Shown here piece after piece: positions 34,607 to 43,521 of a stretch of DNA of 64,000 nucleotides. Positions within the stretch are counted from its first letter, which is position 1; each line of letters begins with the position of its first letter. The position numbers were made by a program, and so were the translations under genes. Source of the stretch: Ixodes scapularis. Lineage: Eukaryota; Arthropoda; Arachnida; Ixodida; Ixodidae. A model generated the notes under the pieces. The model had not been told where the DNA came from. It ran no database searches and saw nothing but the letters and a program-made list of their open reading frames with translations. The DNA lies in the NCBI RefSeq assembly GCF_016920785.2, contig NW_024609835.1, forward strand, positions 171,798,995 through 171,862,994. Reading direction: 5' to 3'.

Positions 34607-34799
34607 GGGGTGCTATGTTGCGCTTTTTGGACTCCCAGGAGACTAGGAAGAGGGAAGTGACGTCAACGACGCAGCAAACGCAGATTGGGTGTTGATTTCG
34701 TTTTCTTCTGTCAACATCCAATCTGCGTTTGCTGTGTCGTTGACGTCACTTCCCTCTTCCTAGTCTCCTGGGAGTCCAAAAAGCGCAACATAGCACCCC
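34607..34799. mobile_element. foldback MITE, copy 1 (193 bp)
   Basis: Almost entirely palindromic: starts GGGGTGCTATGTTGCGCTTT and ends with its reverse complement; arms of about 90 bp meet around a 13-base centre (TTTCGTTTTCTTC, about 34697-34709). Flanked by ...CCA and A. No coding capacity. Confidence 0.85.
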
Positions 34800-34800
34800 A

Positions 34801-34994
34801 GGGGGCCTATGTTGCGCTTTTTGAACTTCCACGGCGATTACGGATAAGAAAATGACGTCAACAGGGCAGCAAACGCATATTGGATGTTGATTGGTGAGAA
34901 CCAATCAACATCCAATTTGCGTTTCCTGCGTTATTGACGTTACTTCTTTCTCCGTAGTCGCCACGGGAGTCCAAAAAGCGCAACATAGGGCCCC
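34801..34994. mobile_element. foldback MITE, copy 2 (194 bp), in tandem with copy 1
   Basis: Same family as 34607-34799 (CTATGTTGCGCTTTTTG ends, AACATCCAATTTGCGTTT core) but more diverged from it than its two arms are from each other. One A separates the two copies, and CCA occurs at all three junctions, suggesting insertion of one copy at the edge of the other. Confidence 0.8.
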
Positions 34995-35959
34995 AGGTTC
35001 CCACGATTGATGCCGCCATAACCAACATGTTGGCGGCATCATCGAACGCACGTGGTCTGTACTTCAACCCCGTCTTCCTCGTATTCAAGTCAGTCACAAA
35101 GTCCCGCTTTGTTTTAGACTGCGCCGCACTACTCCTTACCTCCAGCTACCCCAGTTCCGCCTTAATCCGCTACCACAGGCCATAAAACTAAACCCCCTTC
35201 CGCCCCCAGCGTATATGGTGAAGCTCGACATTGCCGAGGCTTTTTACCATATCACCGCTTCATCCCTCCTCCCGTAACCTGACCTCATGTAGAGGAGGCC
35301 GCCGCTACTGCCGTTTTCGCCGTATGACCTTCGTGATACACCGGGTGCCGTTTTACATGCAGCTCTCGGCAGCAACCATTGCCAAGGAAATGCGCGCGCG
35401 TGCACTTTGGGCTTGGTCTCAGATCGACAGCTAGTTGTGCATTCGCGTCCCGACCCAGAGAAGTTGGCATCTGAGGTGCGCCTCCTCGTGGAGTACTTGC
35501 TGCGGTCGGAATTTCGCTTAAACCTAAGCGACACGAGCAGTGCCCAAGCGACGCATGGGTTTGCTTGGGTTCAGGTTCGACCCAGCCGATGACACCATTT
35601 CGCACACGCCAGAACGGCTCCGAGCATTTCCCCGTGTCTTTCGCTCGCTGGCGCGCCCGCTTCCCGTCAAGGAGGCGGAGGGCAACTTAACATTTTACTT
35701 CTCTCTCAATGGCTCTGGGTTTTTTCTTCTTCATCCGCTGTTTGACAAAGTTTCAGACCAAATCCCTCTTTCTCTTCCGAACCACAAGAAGCCACCCGGA
35801 GTGAGAACTACGACACCCAACTCCAGGCCGTCCAGCAGGCCACGGCGCTCCTTGAGAGGCAACGCCCCTCGAGGCAGTCGTAAGCGACGTGTGGCCGCGT
35901 CCTAGGTCCCTTGGGAAGCTGCAGGCACCAAAAAAGTTATCCTCTCTCTCTCTCTCTTT

Positions 35960-37255
35960 CTCTTTCGCTCAACTGGTTTCCGTTTCTTTTGCGTGTTTGG
36001 CCGACTTTGCCGCACTGCCAACCGCTCCCCCTTTTGCCCGCTACCCAAAAGCGCATGAGCAGATGCCTTCGGAGTCGGTTACAGCGTAGATGTTGGGAAC
36101 TGTGAGCAGGCAATCATCGCTCTTGTGCCGAGGCCAGCATACCTCCGGGAAGGACTCGCCGTGTTGTGGTGCGCTTGTATCGCCGACAAAGGGACTCCTC
36201 CACACATGAAGAACAGAGTTTTGACCCTCGCGCTGCGCCGCGGCGATGGATGAGCTTTGTGGCGACGTGCGCGATCGAAAGCGTCGCTGTGATTGGCCTT
36301 CCACGATTGGCCCAGTGGTTACTATGACGTGAGCAAAGGATTTCTCATTGATGGAAATAAGAGGAATGTAAGAACTTCAGTTTCTAGGCTGTTGCAAGTG
36401 TTGGTTTCAGAGCGCTATGATTTCAAGCTTCCCCCATGCTCATTCCAAACACCATCGAACTTGCTGTTCGAAAGGTGATGACGTCACGAGAGAGAACCAC
36501 TGGAGGGCGCCGCCAAAAGATCTCGCCACCTGTGCCATTTTTTTTATTTATTTATTTATTGTTATTTATTGAAAAACACCAGGAAACCCTTTGGACGTTT
36601 CCTCGATCTTTCCGCCGCCTTTCAGCACGAGAAGGAAAAGATGTGTCGCGCCGAGAGCGCGAGGACTCGATGGTCCTCCGGCTCGCCATCGCGTGTCAAG
36701 CGCGCAACGGCAGGCCTGGCGATAGCCCAAGGCAAAGCTCATGTATGGCCACGGTGCAGCACTAGAGCCAAAGCTTTGTTGTCCGTGTGTAGGAGAGTCC
36801 CTTACTAGAATGGAAAGTTGGGCGAGTTGGTATGAATTCATTTTGAAAAACAGCGCGAATACCACACGGACAAAAAGGAGGAACACACAGGACGAGGCGC
36901 TGTCCTGTGTGTTCCTCCTTTTTGTCCGTGTGGTATTTGCGCTGTTTTTCAAAAAGAAGAGTCCCTTTCTCGCCAATGCATGCGCACCAGAACACGGCGA
37001 CTCCTTCCCAGAGGCATAGTGGCCTCGGCAGAGGGGCTAGGATTGCCTCCGCACAGCCCCTATAAGTACTCCAAAACCGACTCCGGAGGTATCTGCCTAT
37101 ATGCGCAGTCGGGTAGCGGGGAAGGGGGGAGCGGTGGGCAGTGCAGCAGAGTCGATCAAACACGCAGAAGAAAGGGAATTAGGTCTGAAACTCTGTCAAA
37201 ACGGGACGAAGAAGAACAAACCCCGGAGCAAGAAGGAGAAATGTAAAATGCCGAG
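35960..37255. repeat. inverted repeat, about 250-300-bp arms
   Basis: Left arm about 35960-36193 and right arm about 36957-37255 are inverted copies (shared blocks: TTGCGTGTTTG.CCGAC, CTGCCGAGGCC-type, CGCCGTGTT, AAAGGGACTC). They could be LTRs or termini of an inverted pair; no coding sequence in the arms. The intervening 760 bp contains an AT-rich (ATTT)n stretch at 36538-36565 and the hairpin at 36841-36954. Confidence 0.65.
36841..36954. repeat. 53-bp-arm hairpin, one mismatch
   Basis: Arms 36841-36893 and 36902-36954 are reverse complements with a single difference (GCGAAT versus GCAAAT) around the 8-base spacer GAGGCGCT. Confidence 0.9.
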
Positions 37256-37261
37256 TAGCCC

Positions 37262-37345
37262 GCGGCGCGTATAATATAATATAATATAATATATTATAAT
37301 GTAATATGATATAAGAACACCGTAGCAATAAAAAAAATATATATA
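37262..37345. repeat. TATAA-rich simple repeat
   Basis: Repeated TATAA units (37272-37312) followed by AACACCGTA duplicated about 40 bp apart. Confidence 0.7.
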
Positions 37346-37349
37346 TAAG

Positions 37350-37470
37350 AACACCGTACCGGACATTGGGACGCCCAGAGTTGAAATCCTGGTTCCGCCG
37401 TTTATTTTGGCTGTTGGTGGTTTCGTAAAATATTGATTCCTTTGGTGAAGTACTGCTCATTCATCTGCAT
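37350..37470 (+). mobile_element. tRNA-derived SINE family S-A, diverged copy
   Basis: Shares with the palindrome at 38776-39072 the order CCGGACATTGGGA, CCCAGAGTTGAAATCCTGG (B-box-like), CCGCCGTTT, then TTCATCTGCAT..TTTTCG before a TA-rich tail. The A-box half is missing. Confidence 0.65.
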
Positions 37471-37498
37471 ATTTTCGAATATATTAATATGTATATGA

Positions 37499-38705
37499 GT
37501 GATTTCATCTCAAATCAGGCAGGCTAAAGGGTCTAATTTTTAATTTTCACGAAAAAAATATATGTTTTGGGGGCATTTATCAAATGAATGAGGGCGCAAA
37601 CCGCATGTTCCCCAAATTTTTTGTTCTTCAGTTACGAAGCGTAGAAGCCGCAGTGGGAGAAAACAGTGTTTTTGCCTGCCGTCGGAGGTCGCGTGTTTGA
37701 TACCCTCTGCTGGCGCTATTGTTTTCTCTACACCCTTTTATTTTTCCCCCGTCATTTAATAGGTATTCTAAAGATACCTTGATGTATTCAAATTGTTTTA
37801 GAAATTTGATTGTTTTCTAAAAAAACATGTCAAACTCGTCACTCCGGTCGCTTTTAGGTCAAATTTGACAGGTCATTACTTTGTCTATACTTAAGGTAAA
37901 TTCTCTTTATTCGGCTCTACAGAAAGCCTAAGCAAGCCCATTATAGATATATTAATATCATTATTATCTCCCCAGTAGCCGCTCCGCTACCTTCACGTAA
38001 ACGTTGTGAAAAATAACAAATGTTCACACATTTCACGCAATTGCGGCTCAAACAGAGGGCATAAAACCGAATATTACATTTCTAGACTATTTTTTCTTGT
38101 AGTCGACTAATATGTCTAAAAGAATTTAAAAAATAAAAATTTACAAAAATGGAGTTTTTGAGAAAATCGACCTCAAACGTTCAACATTTGTTATTTCTTA
38201 CAACGTTTACGGGAAGGTAGCGGAGCGGCTACTTGACATATCATAATGATATTATTATATCTATAATGGGCTTGCTTTGGGCTTTCTGTTGAGCCAAAGA
38301 ACGAAAATTTACCTTAAGTACATACAAAGTAATGACCTGTCAAATTTGACCGAAAAGCGACCGGAGTGACGAGTTTGACATGTGTTTTAGAAAACAAACA
38401 AATTCCTAAAAATATTTGAATACATCAAGGTATCTTTATAATACCTATTAAATGAGGGGGAAAAGTTAAAAGGGTGTAGAGAAAACAATAGTGTCAGCAG
38501 AGGGTGTCAAACACGCGACCTGCGACCGCAGGCAAAAACACTAGTTTCTGCCACTGCGGCTTCTACGGCTCGTAACTCGAGAACGAAAAATCGGGAGAAC
38601 ATGCGGTTTGCGCCCTCCTTCATTTGATAAATACCCCCAAAACATTTTTTTCATGAAAATTAAAAAGTAGACCCTTCCAGCCTGCCCAATGTGAGATGAA
38701 ATCAC
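37499..38705. mobile_element. foldback family FB1, complete palindromic copy (1207 bp)
   Basis: Begins GTGATTTCATCTCA and ends TGAGATGAAATCAC. Long arms (about 37499-38026 and 38176-38705) are inverted copies joined by a spacer of about 150 bp. It lies between TA-rich tracts, so a TA target is possible but cannot be proved. No coding sequence. A single-arm relative is at 23338-24025. Confidence 0.85.
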
Positions 38706-38775
38706 CTATATATATATATATATATATATACAACACGGGCACTTCACACCATCGTACGTGGTCTCCGAGGAGGAT

Positions 38776-39066
38776 ATAAACGAAATTGTGCAGATGAATG
38801 AACCGTACTTAATCCAATGAATTAAAGAATCCAAGTTTCCAGGAACCCGCCGAAAGCCAAAAAACGGCGGAGCCAGGATTTGAACTCTGGGCCTCCCAAT
38901 GTCCGGTCGGGTGTGCTATTAAGGCGGCGGAGCACACCCGACCGGACATTGGGAGGCCCAGAGTTCAAATCCTGGCTCCGCCGTTTTTTGGCTTTCGGCG
39001 GGTTCCTGGAAACTTGGATTCTTTAATTCATTGGATTAAGTACGGTTCATTCATCTGCACAATTTC

Positions 39067-39072
<6 letters not shown>
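38776..39072. mobile_element. perfect head-to-head SINE palindrome (family S-A)
   Basis: Arms 38776-38917 (minus copy) and 38931-39072 (plus copy) are exact reverse complements over all 142 bp; the spacer is ATTAAGGCGGCGG. Each copy starts AGCACACCCGACCGG, contains AGAGTTCAAATCC (close to the pol III B box) and ends CTGCACAATTTCGTTTAT next to a TA tract. The tRNA-like head is incomplete (no A box). Confidence 0.9.

Positions 39073-39117
<45 letters not shown>
39068..39117. repeat. (TA)n microsatellite
   Basis: Uninterrupted TA dinucleotides between the SINE palindrome and the Penelope hairpin. Confidence 0.95.
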
Positions 39118-39118
<1 letters not shown>

Positions 39119-39157
39119 CGGGCATGGTGGCGGGAGGCCGAAGGCGTGGGTATAAAA

Positions 39158-39319
39158 CTGAGAAGAAAAAAACCCTTAGTGAAAAACAGCAACAACGGAC
39201 GATTTAATCTTCGACGTTTCTGCCGGAGTCTTCCTGACGAAAGCCGGACTCCGGCCGAAACGTCGAAGATTAAATCGTCCGTTGTTGCTGTTTTTCACTA
39301 AGGGTTTTTTTCTTCTCAG
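39158..39319. repeat. Penelope-type terminal hairpin, 73-bp arms
   Basis: Arms 39158-39230 and 39247-39319 match with one difference, around the 16-base spacer TTCCTGACGAAAGCCG. The arms hold CCGAAACGTCGAAGATTAAA, the kind of sequence found at Penelope-like element termini, with a hammerhead-like core at the centre. Confidence 0.8.
39234..39264 (+). ncRNA. hammerhead-ribozyme-like motif (Penelope terminus)
   Basis: CTGACGA (39234-39240), stem II GCCGG/CCGGC (39243-39247 and 39251-39255) with loop ACT, then CGAAAC and GTC (39256-39264). The conserved boxes CUGANGA and GAAA are exact, but AA before stem II and C after it are unpaired, and stem III is minimal. Penelope-like elements are known to carry minimal hammerheads. 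Activity uncertain. Confidence 0.5.
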
Positions 39320-39407
39320 TTATATATATATATATATATATATACATAATAAGTCAGAGATCCGTACTTGCGGAGTTGCTATGCTAGGAGTTTATTGCAT
39401 GTATTTC

Positions 39408-39441
39408 GACAGTTTCGCCGAGAGGCTCGGCTTCGTCAGGA
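39408..39441 (-). ncRNA. hammerhead-ribozyme-like motif, second copy
   Basis: Minus strand: CTGACGA, one extra A, stem II GCCGAG/CTCGGC with loop CCT, GAAA, CT, GTC. Stem II is 6 bp and perfect. The extra A is shared with the copy at 39234. Its inverted partner (39448-39473) keeps CTGACGA and stem II but lacks GAAAC. Confidence 0.55.
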
Positions 39442-39473
39442 GATGGCCTCCTGACGAAGCCGAGCCTCTCGGC
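39417..39473. repeat. 26-bp perfect hairpin at the hammerhead
   Basis: Arms 39417-39442 and 39448-39473 are exact complements around ATGGC. The right arm breaks off at the end of stem II, where an FB2 end begins. Confidence 0.9.
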
Positions 39474-39476
39474 TTA

Positions 39477-39509
39477 CACAAACAAATGTGTAAGAATAAA
39501 AAAAAAACA

Positions 39510-39513
<4 letters not shown>
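39477..39513. repeat. FB2 terminal fragment
   Basis: ACAAATGTGTAAGAATAAAA followed by ACACTCTA matches the right end of the FB2 element (40330-40360). Confidence 0.75.

Positions 39514-39552
<39 letters not shown>
39513..39552. repeat. (TA)n microsatellite
   Basis: TA dinucleotides directly abutting the FB2 element. Confidence 0.95.
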
Positions 39553-39555
<3 letters not shown>

Positions 39556-40360
39556 GGTGTTTTCTTTTTATTCTTACACATTTGTTTAAAAACAACCGTG
39601 AAAGCTACACTAATGCGGTTTGTGCAGGTGGGTTATCCGGCCAGGCGGACATTATTTGGGCGGCTAATCTTTGCAATAAGTCGGCTAATTAATTAAAATT
39701 CGTTAATTAACTTTTTAATTACTGAAAATAAACATATGGTTCCAATTAGAAGCTTGCTGAGCATCATCGAAAACCCCTAAATCAACTATTTTTAGCAGGA
39801 TATAACGCCGGGGCAGCATTTTACGGCATTCTGTAAAAACGCTCCATTTGGACGCGTTTCTAGATATCGGTTTCTTATCGGAGCGCATCTACGCGCTCGC
39901 GATCCTGCTCCCCGGTGGTCGCGGCGCGAAGCCACCTCTTCGCCTCCTTCGTAGAATGGAGGGAAGTATAGGCGCACGTGTGTTGCGCGTCTCAGCCACT
40001 GGGGAGCAGGACCGCGGGCGCGGTTATGCGCTCCGATAAGAAACCGAAATCTAGAATCGCCTCCAAATGGAACGCTTTTACAGAACGCCGTAAAATGCTT
40101 CCCCGGCGTTTTATCTTTCCAGTAACAGATGATTTAGTGGTTTTCGATGATGCTCTACAAGTTTCTAATTGAAACTATATGTCTATTTCCAGTAATTAAA
40201 AAGTTAATTAACAAACTTCAATTAATTAGCCGACTTATCGCAAAGATTAGTCACCCACATGATGTCCGCCTGGTCGTATAACCCACCTGCACAAACCGCG
40301 TTAGTGTGGCTTTCACGGATTTGTTTAAACAAATGTGTAAGAATAAAAAAAAACACCCTG
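39553..40360. mobile_element. foldback family FB2, complete palindromic copy (808 bp)
   Basis: Starts CAGGGTGTTTTCTTTTTATT, ends AATAAAAAAAAACACCCTG, flanked by TA on both sides. Arms (about 39553-39916 and 39990-40360) are inverted copies around a GC-rich centre of about 75 bp. No coding sequence. End fragments of this family also occur at 39477-39513 and 56762-56784. Superfamily not assigned. Confidence 0.85.
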
Positions 40361-40399
40361 TATATATATATATATATTCGAAGATATGCATATATATAT

Positions 40400-41078
40400 A
40401 TACACACACAAGGCTAAAAGCCTTGAGCCTTGTTTTTTTGCCTGTGTTGCTGCTTCCGGTTGGGTTTCTTCAGTAGCATCGCATGAGGCTAGCTCTTGCA
40501 GCACCAGAGCTTCTAGCCATAATAATTTTTCGTTTTTAGCTTTGCTAATAGAGGGCTTGAAGCACGGGTCCAAGAGCATAGCAAAATATGCTTCCTTGTC
40601 TTCTTTATACAGAGTGAGCCTTGCCTTGATAGATCTCATCAGTTCTGCGGGAAATTTTTATACCCCGGTACAGTTACCTAGACAGTGGGGCATACCGAAA
40701 ATCATAGAACCATGGGAGTACAAAGACGGATACTTCTCAGCGCTGGCAATATCAGTGACATCAAACAGTGGCTTCAAAGACTGTACATATTCAGAAGCAT
40801 CTTTCCACTCTGATCAACCAAGCACATCGATGTCACAGTCCGAGGTAGCAAGCTCCACAGTGACTGCTTTTTCAGTTCCAGAAGGCGAGACAACATTAGA
40901 TACTGGCTGTTCCATCTCGTCGCCACGTCTTGCACCAGACGTAGTGCGTCCTTCACCATCTTCGTTTGGCACTCCTCAGGCCTTTTTTGAGCTGATGATT
41001 TGTGCTTGTAATGTCCCACAACATGCCTCACATCCTTGCACAGGCGATGAATGGCCGGTGAACGGGATCTCGCGCCAT
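40400..41078 (-). pseudogene. hAT transposase remnant
   Basis: Minus-strand pieces: SRSPAIHRLCKDVRHVVGHY (41075-41000), LRLVQDVATRWNSQYLMLSR (TRWNS is a hAT hallmark, about 40900) and LLELKKQSL; after a break, RLTLYKEDKEAYFAMLLDPC with FKPSISKAK (LLDPRFK-like, about 40600-40530). Stops and a frame change near 40700 break it. It is cut at its 5' side by the repeat starting at 41081 and lacks a zinc finger. Confidence 0.8.
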
Positions 41079-41080
41079 TA

Positions 41081-42057
41081 AGGCCACGGTCCCACTGAAT
41101 GTGGCAGTTTAGGTACTTTTTGGCAGGTCATTACTCATCTCCCTTTAAATACTGCTTTGTGGGATTGATGTCTTTCGAAAGGCAATGCAATTCTCTTTCA
41201 TTTGATATTAAATATGCGTTGGTTTTTACTGTTCATGCGCATTTGTAGCGTTGCGAATATGATGGCGCGGACCCTCACTTGCTCCACTAGTTCATGTCTT
41301 ATGAACGATCCATTAAAGATAGCACGGTTCCAATATAGCAGTTTTGTTAAGATGATGTCGGAGCAGAATGTAACGATACACTTTTTTGGTATTTGCGCTA
41401 CTTTGTTTTTTTCATCCCTCCAAATATTGCCCTAAAATTGACATTTTTCAGCACAAATATGTTTTTAATGACACGCGGTAGGGCACTGAAATTAGCTACA
41501 GATGTAGTGCTTATAATTGGTAATATGCAGAAAAAAATATAATGTTGTGCAAAATATTTTGTTTAGATATTTTATATCAGACGTAGCACTTTTTTGTGCT
41601 TCGAGTAATGGTACTTCAAATGCCGCTGAGGATATAATTAAACTATGGTAAAATCTTTTATAACATTTAGAGCTACAATGGTTGCCCAGGAGGTGGACGA
41701 TGGCGTTTTTTCGTTTTTAAAGTCATAACGCTCCAGGAGCGTTTCAAACTTGCCTATTTTGATGCGTATCTTTTTGGACATCAAACAGATTTATTGGCAT
41801 CTAATAATATTTATTGTTTGGAATAGATATACATTGCGATGTATTAAATGTTCACAATTATCTTGCGTTGGTTTCTTAATAGGTGTAGAGCTTAGCTAAT
41901 TTTAAGAACAATTAAAGAATGGGTGTTTTGCTGCGCTACCGGGCGGATGGCAGACAAACTGCTGACTTCTAATGTTCAAAAAATTTTCGAGGGCGGCGTT
42001 GGCGTCTGTATCATCATCAATCTCCGTGTCGATTTACCCTAACATTTAAAAAATATA
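41081..42057. repeat. repeat family R1, copy 1
   Basis: Nearly colinear with 63024-64000, diverging by only a few percent. Both copies start AGGCCACGGTCCCACTGAAT preceded by TTA, suggesting a transposon end with a TTA target. The other end is not resolved because copy 2 runs out of the window. A 78-codon frame is present in both copies, but most differences between them change the protein, arguing against coding function. Confidence 0.75.
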
Positions 42058-42230
42058 TTGGAAGATTTGCTATCGATAACTGAATGGTCTAACTACTGGG
42101 TCAGGCTAATAAATCTAAGACAAATAATTACACAAGCGTAGCGAGGTATAATGTGTTCATTTTTCGATATGATTGAAATAAATAAACAATGAAGACGAAG
42201 AGGAAAAGAATACACCCGAGCTCACTTTAT

Positions 42231-42993
42231 GCCTAGAGTCACTAAATGAGCTTTAAAGTATCGGCACTCCGTTCCCCAAAATTGCTTTGGGCGCCGCCAT
42301 TTTGGGTCTTGCTCAGAGTAAACGCAACCGCCGATCATCGTGATCCAAAAGTACGACTTCCTCAGCGTTAGATGCGGTGCTAGGAAGCTGATGCAATGTT
42401 GCAATGCTCTGTCGCGGGTTGTTTAAACTTTCGTGAGGGACGGAAAAACGTTTCCTGTGATTTTAGATAAAGCTCCATATAACCGGCAACTACGATTTTA
42501 AGCCGCAATATGGCCAAGTGTCGTTACTCTGAACCGTAGCTAATTTACTGGCACAAACGGGAACAATGAAGAAGGGGCAGGTGTCAAAAGGTATTGGGTT
42601 GTGGAGGAATCCACGGGGCTTACGTCATGGCCCCTCCAGGTATTACAAGCTTCTTGAACAAGAGCATGAATAGTGTCATTAAATAAGCTACGCTTCAGAG
42701 TAGCTACACTTGGCCTTATTGTGGCTTAAAGTCATGGTTGCAAGTTATTTGAAGCTTTATCTGAAATCACAAGAAACGCTTTTCCGTCCTCCACTTTCAT
42801 CAGTTTGCGACAAAGCAAAGCAACATTACATGGGCTTCCTAACACCGAATCTAATGCTGAGGATGTCGCACTTTTGAATCATGACGATCGGCAGTTGCGC
42901 CTGCTCTGCACTAGCACCAAGATGGCGGCGTTCACAACACTGTCGGGGAAGAGAGTGCCAATACTCTAAGCGCAGCTCATTGATTGGCTCTAG
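42231..42993. mobile_element. foldback family FB3, palindromic copy (763 bp)
   Basis: Starts CTAGAGTCACTAAATGAG and ends as an inverted, diverged copy (CTCATTGATTGGCTCTAG). Arms of about 325 bp (42231-42555 and 42670-42993) are clearly inverted copies but much more diverged than those of the SINE or Penelope hairpins. A related single arm lies at 49476-49800. Confidence 0.75.
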
Positions 42994-43314
42994 TTCCCGT
43001 GAAACTCCTTTTCCCTGACTGAAACTGAAAGTAAATATGAATAATACACCATTATTATAGCTTATTTAGTTATAACCAAATACACATAATGAGAGGAGGA
43101 AGCGGGTGTAGGAGAAACGCGGGTTTTATGTGCGACCGTTCTAACCGTCTCAAAAGAGAGAACGCACGAGCTTGCGCTGGTTTAAAAAAAAAAGGCATCC
43201 AAAGAAAAGAGGCGGCACGCTGTGTTCTTTGTTATTATGGTCTAATTGCAAATTGCTGTGTGTATGTTTATACAGCCTGAAGTTAGTCTGCCTTAGCGGG
43301 CGCCTGGTGTCTCA
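42994..43314. other. no recognisable feature
   Basis: Short frames only. Confidence 0.35.
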
Positions 43315-43521
43315 GCTGTAGATAAGCAATTTAGCCAGTGCGGTAGAACCGCAAACTTGGGGTCTTGAACGTGCACCACGGAGTAGTGATACACGACCGC
43401 ACGCCGGTACGATGCTCTTCCAGATCGAAACGGGCAGGGGCGGGGTGGCTTCTGCAGCACGAGCTTTCGCTCCAAGGGCTCCGAGCTGGTGTGCGCTAGA
43501 ATAGACCATGCACTCGGCCAC
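43315..43521 (-). mobile_element. tRNA-Ser/Leu-type SINE (family S-B), copy 1
   Basis: Minus strand begins GTGGCCGAGTG (A-box-like), then GCGCACACCAGCTCGGAGC and a long variable-arm-like region, a degenerate B region, and a body with TGATACACGACCGCACGCC (plus-strand wording) ending near AATTTAGCCAG. Not a functional tRNA. Confidence 0.75.

Larger units (their letters stand above)
33155..35900 (+). pseudogene. DIRS-like retroelement remnant (gag-like region plus unusual RT)
   Basis: A gag-like region begins with MTREKAKEKDVSMLNMPKHL (33277) and continues through frame changes: DILHDLAQNTRSLSTRDARE, LTQHQYLIFDRLELFHVAAG and an acidic tract near 34290-34390. RT pieces follow at 35040-35760: YFNPVFLVFKS, VKLDIAEAFYHI, YCRFRRMTF, PFYMQL, AWSQIDS (where QIDD is expected), EVRLLVEYLLRSEFRLNLS, RFDPADDTISHTPERLRAF. 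The arrangement of the ID box and the FRFD-DDTI-TP block suggests a DIRS/PAT-type RT rather than gypsy; this is a judgement from memory of the families. Two MITEs interrupt it. Stops and frameshifts abound. The first bases (33155-33200) resemble the inverse of 36575-36630, possible inverted terminal repeats. Confidence 0.55.

Noticed and set aside
38931..38990. tRNA gene in the SINE palindrome (GGCGGAG ... CTCCGCC can pair)
   Set aside because: The span is about 57 nt, lacks a proper D arm and anticodon arm and has no A box; it is a SINE head remnant.
39282..39692. 136-codon frame with IYIYIY segments
   Set aside because: It crosses two TA microsatellites, a hairpin and an FB2 end; no coding logic.
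41202..41435. 78-codon frame conserved at 63145-63378
   Set aside because: Conserved only because the R1 repeat is; most differences between copies change the protein.
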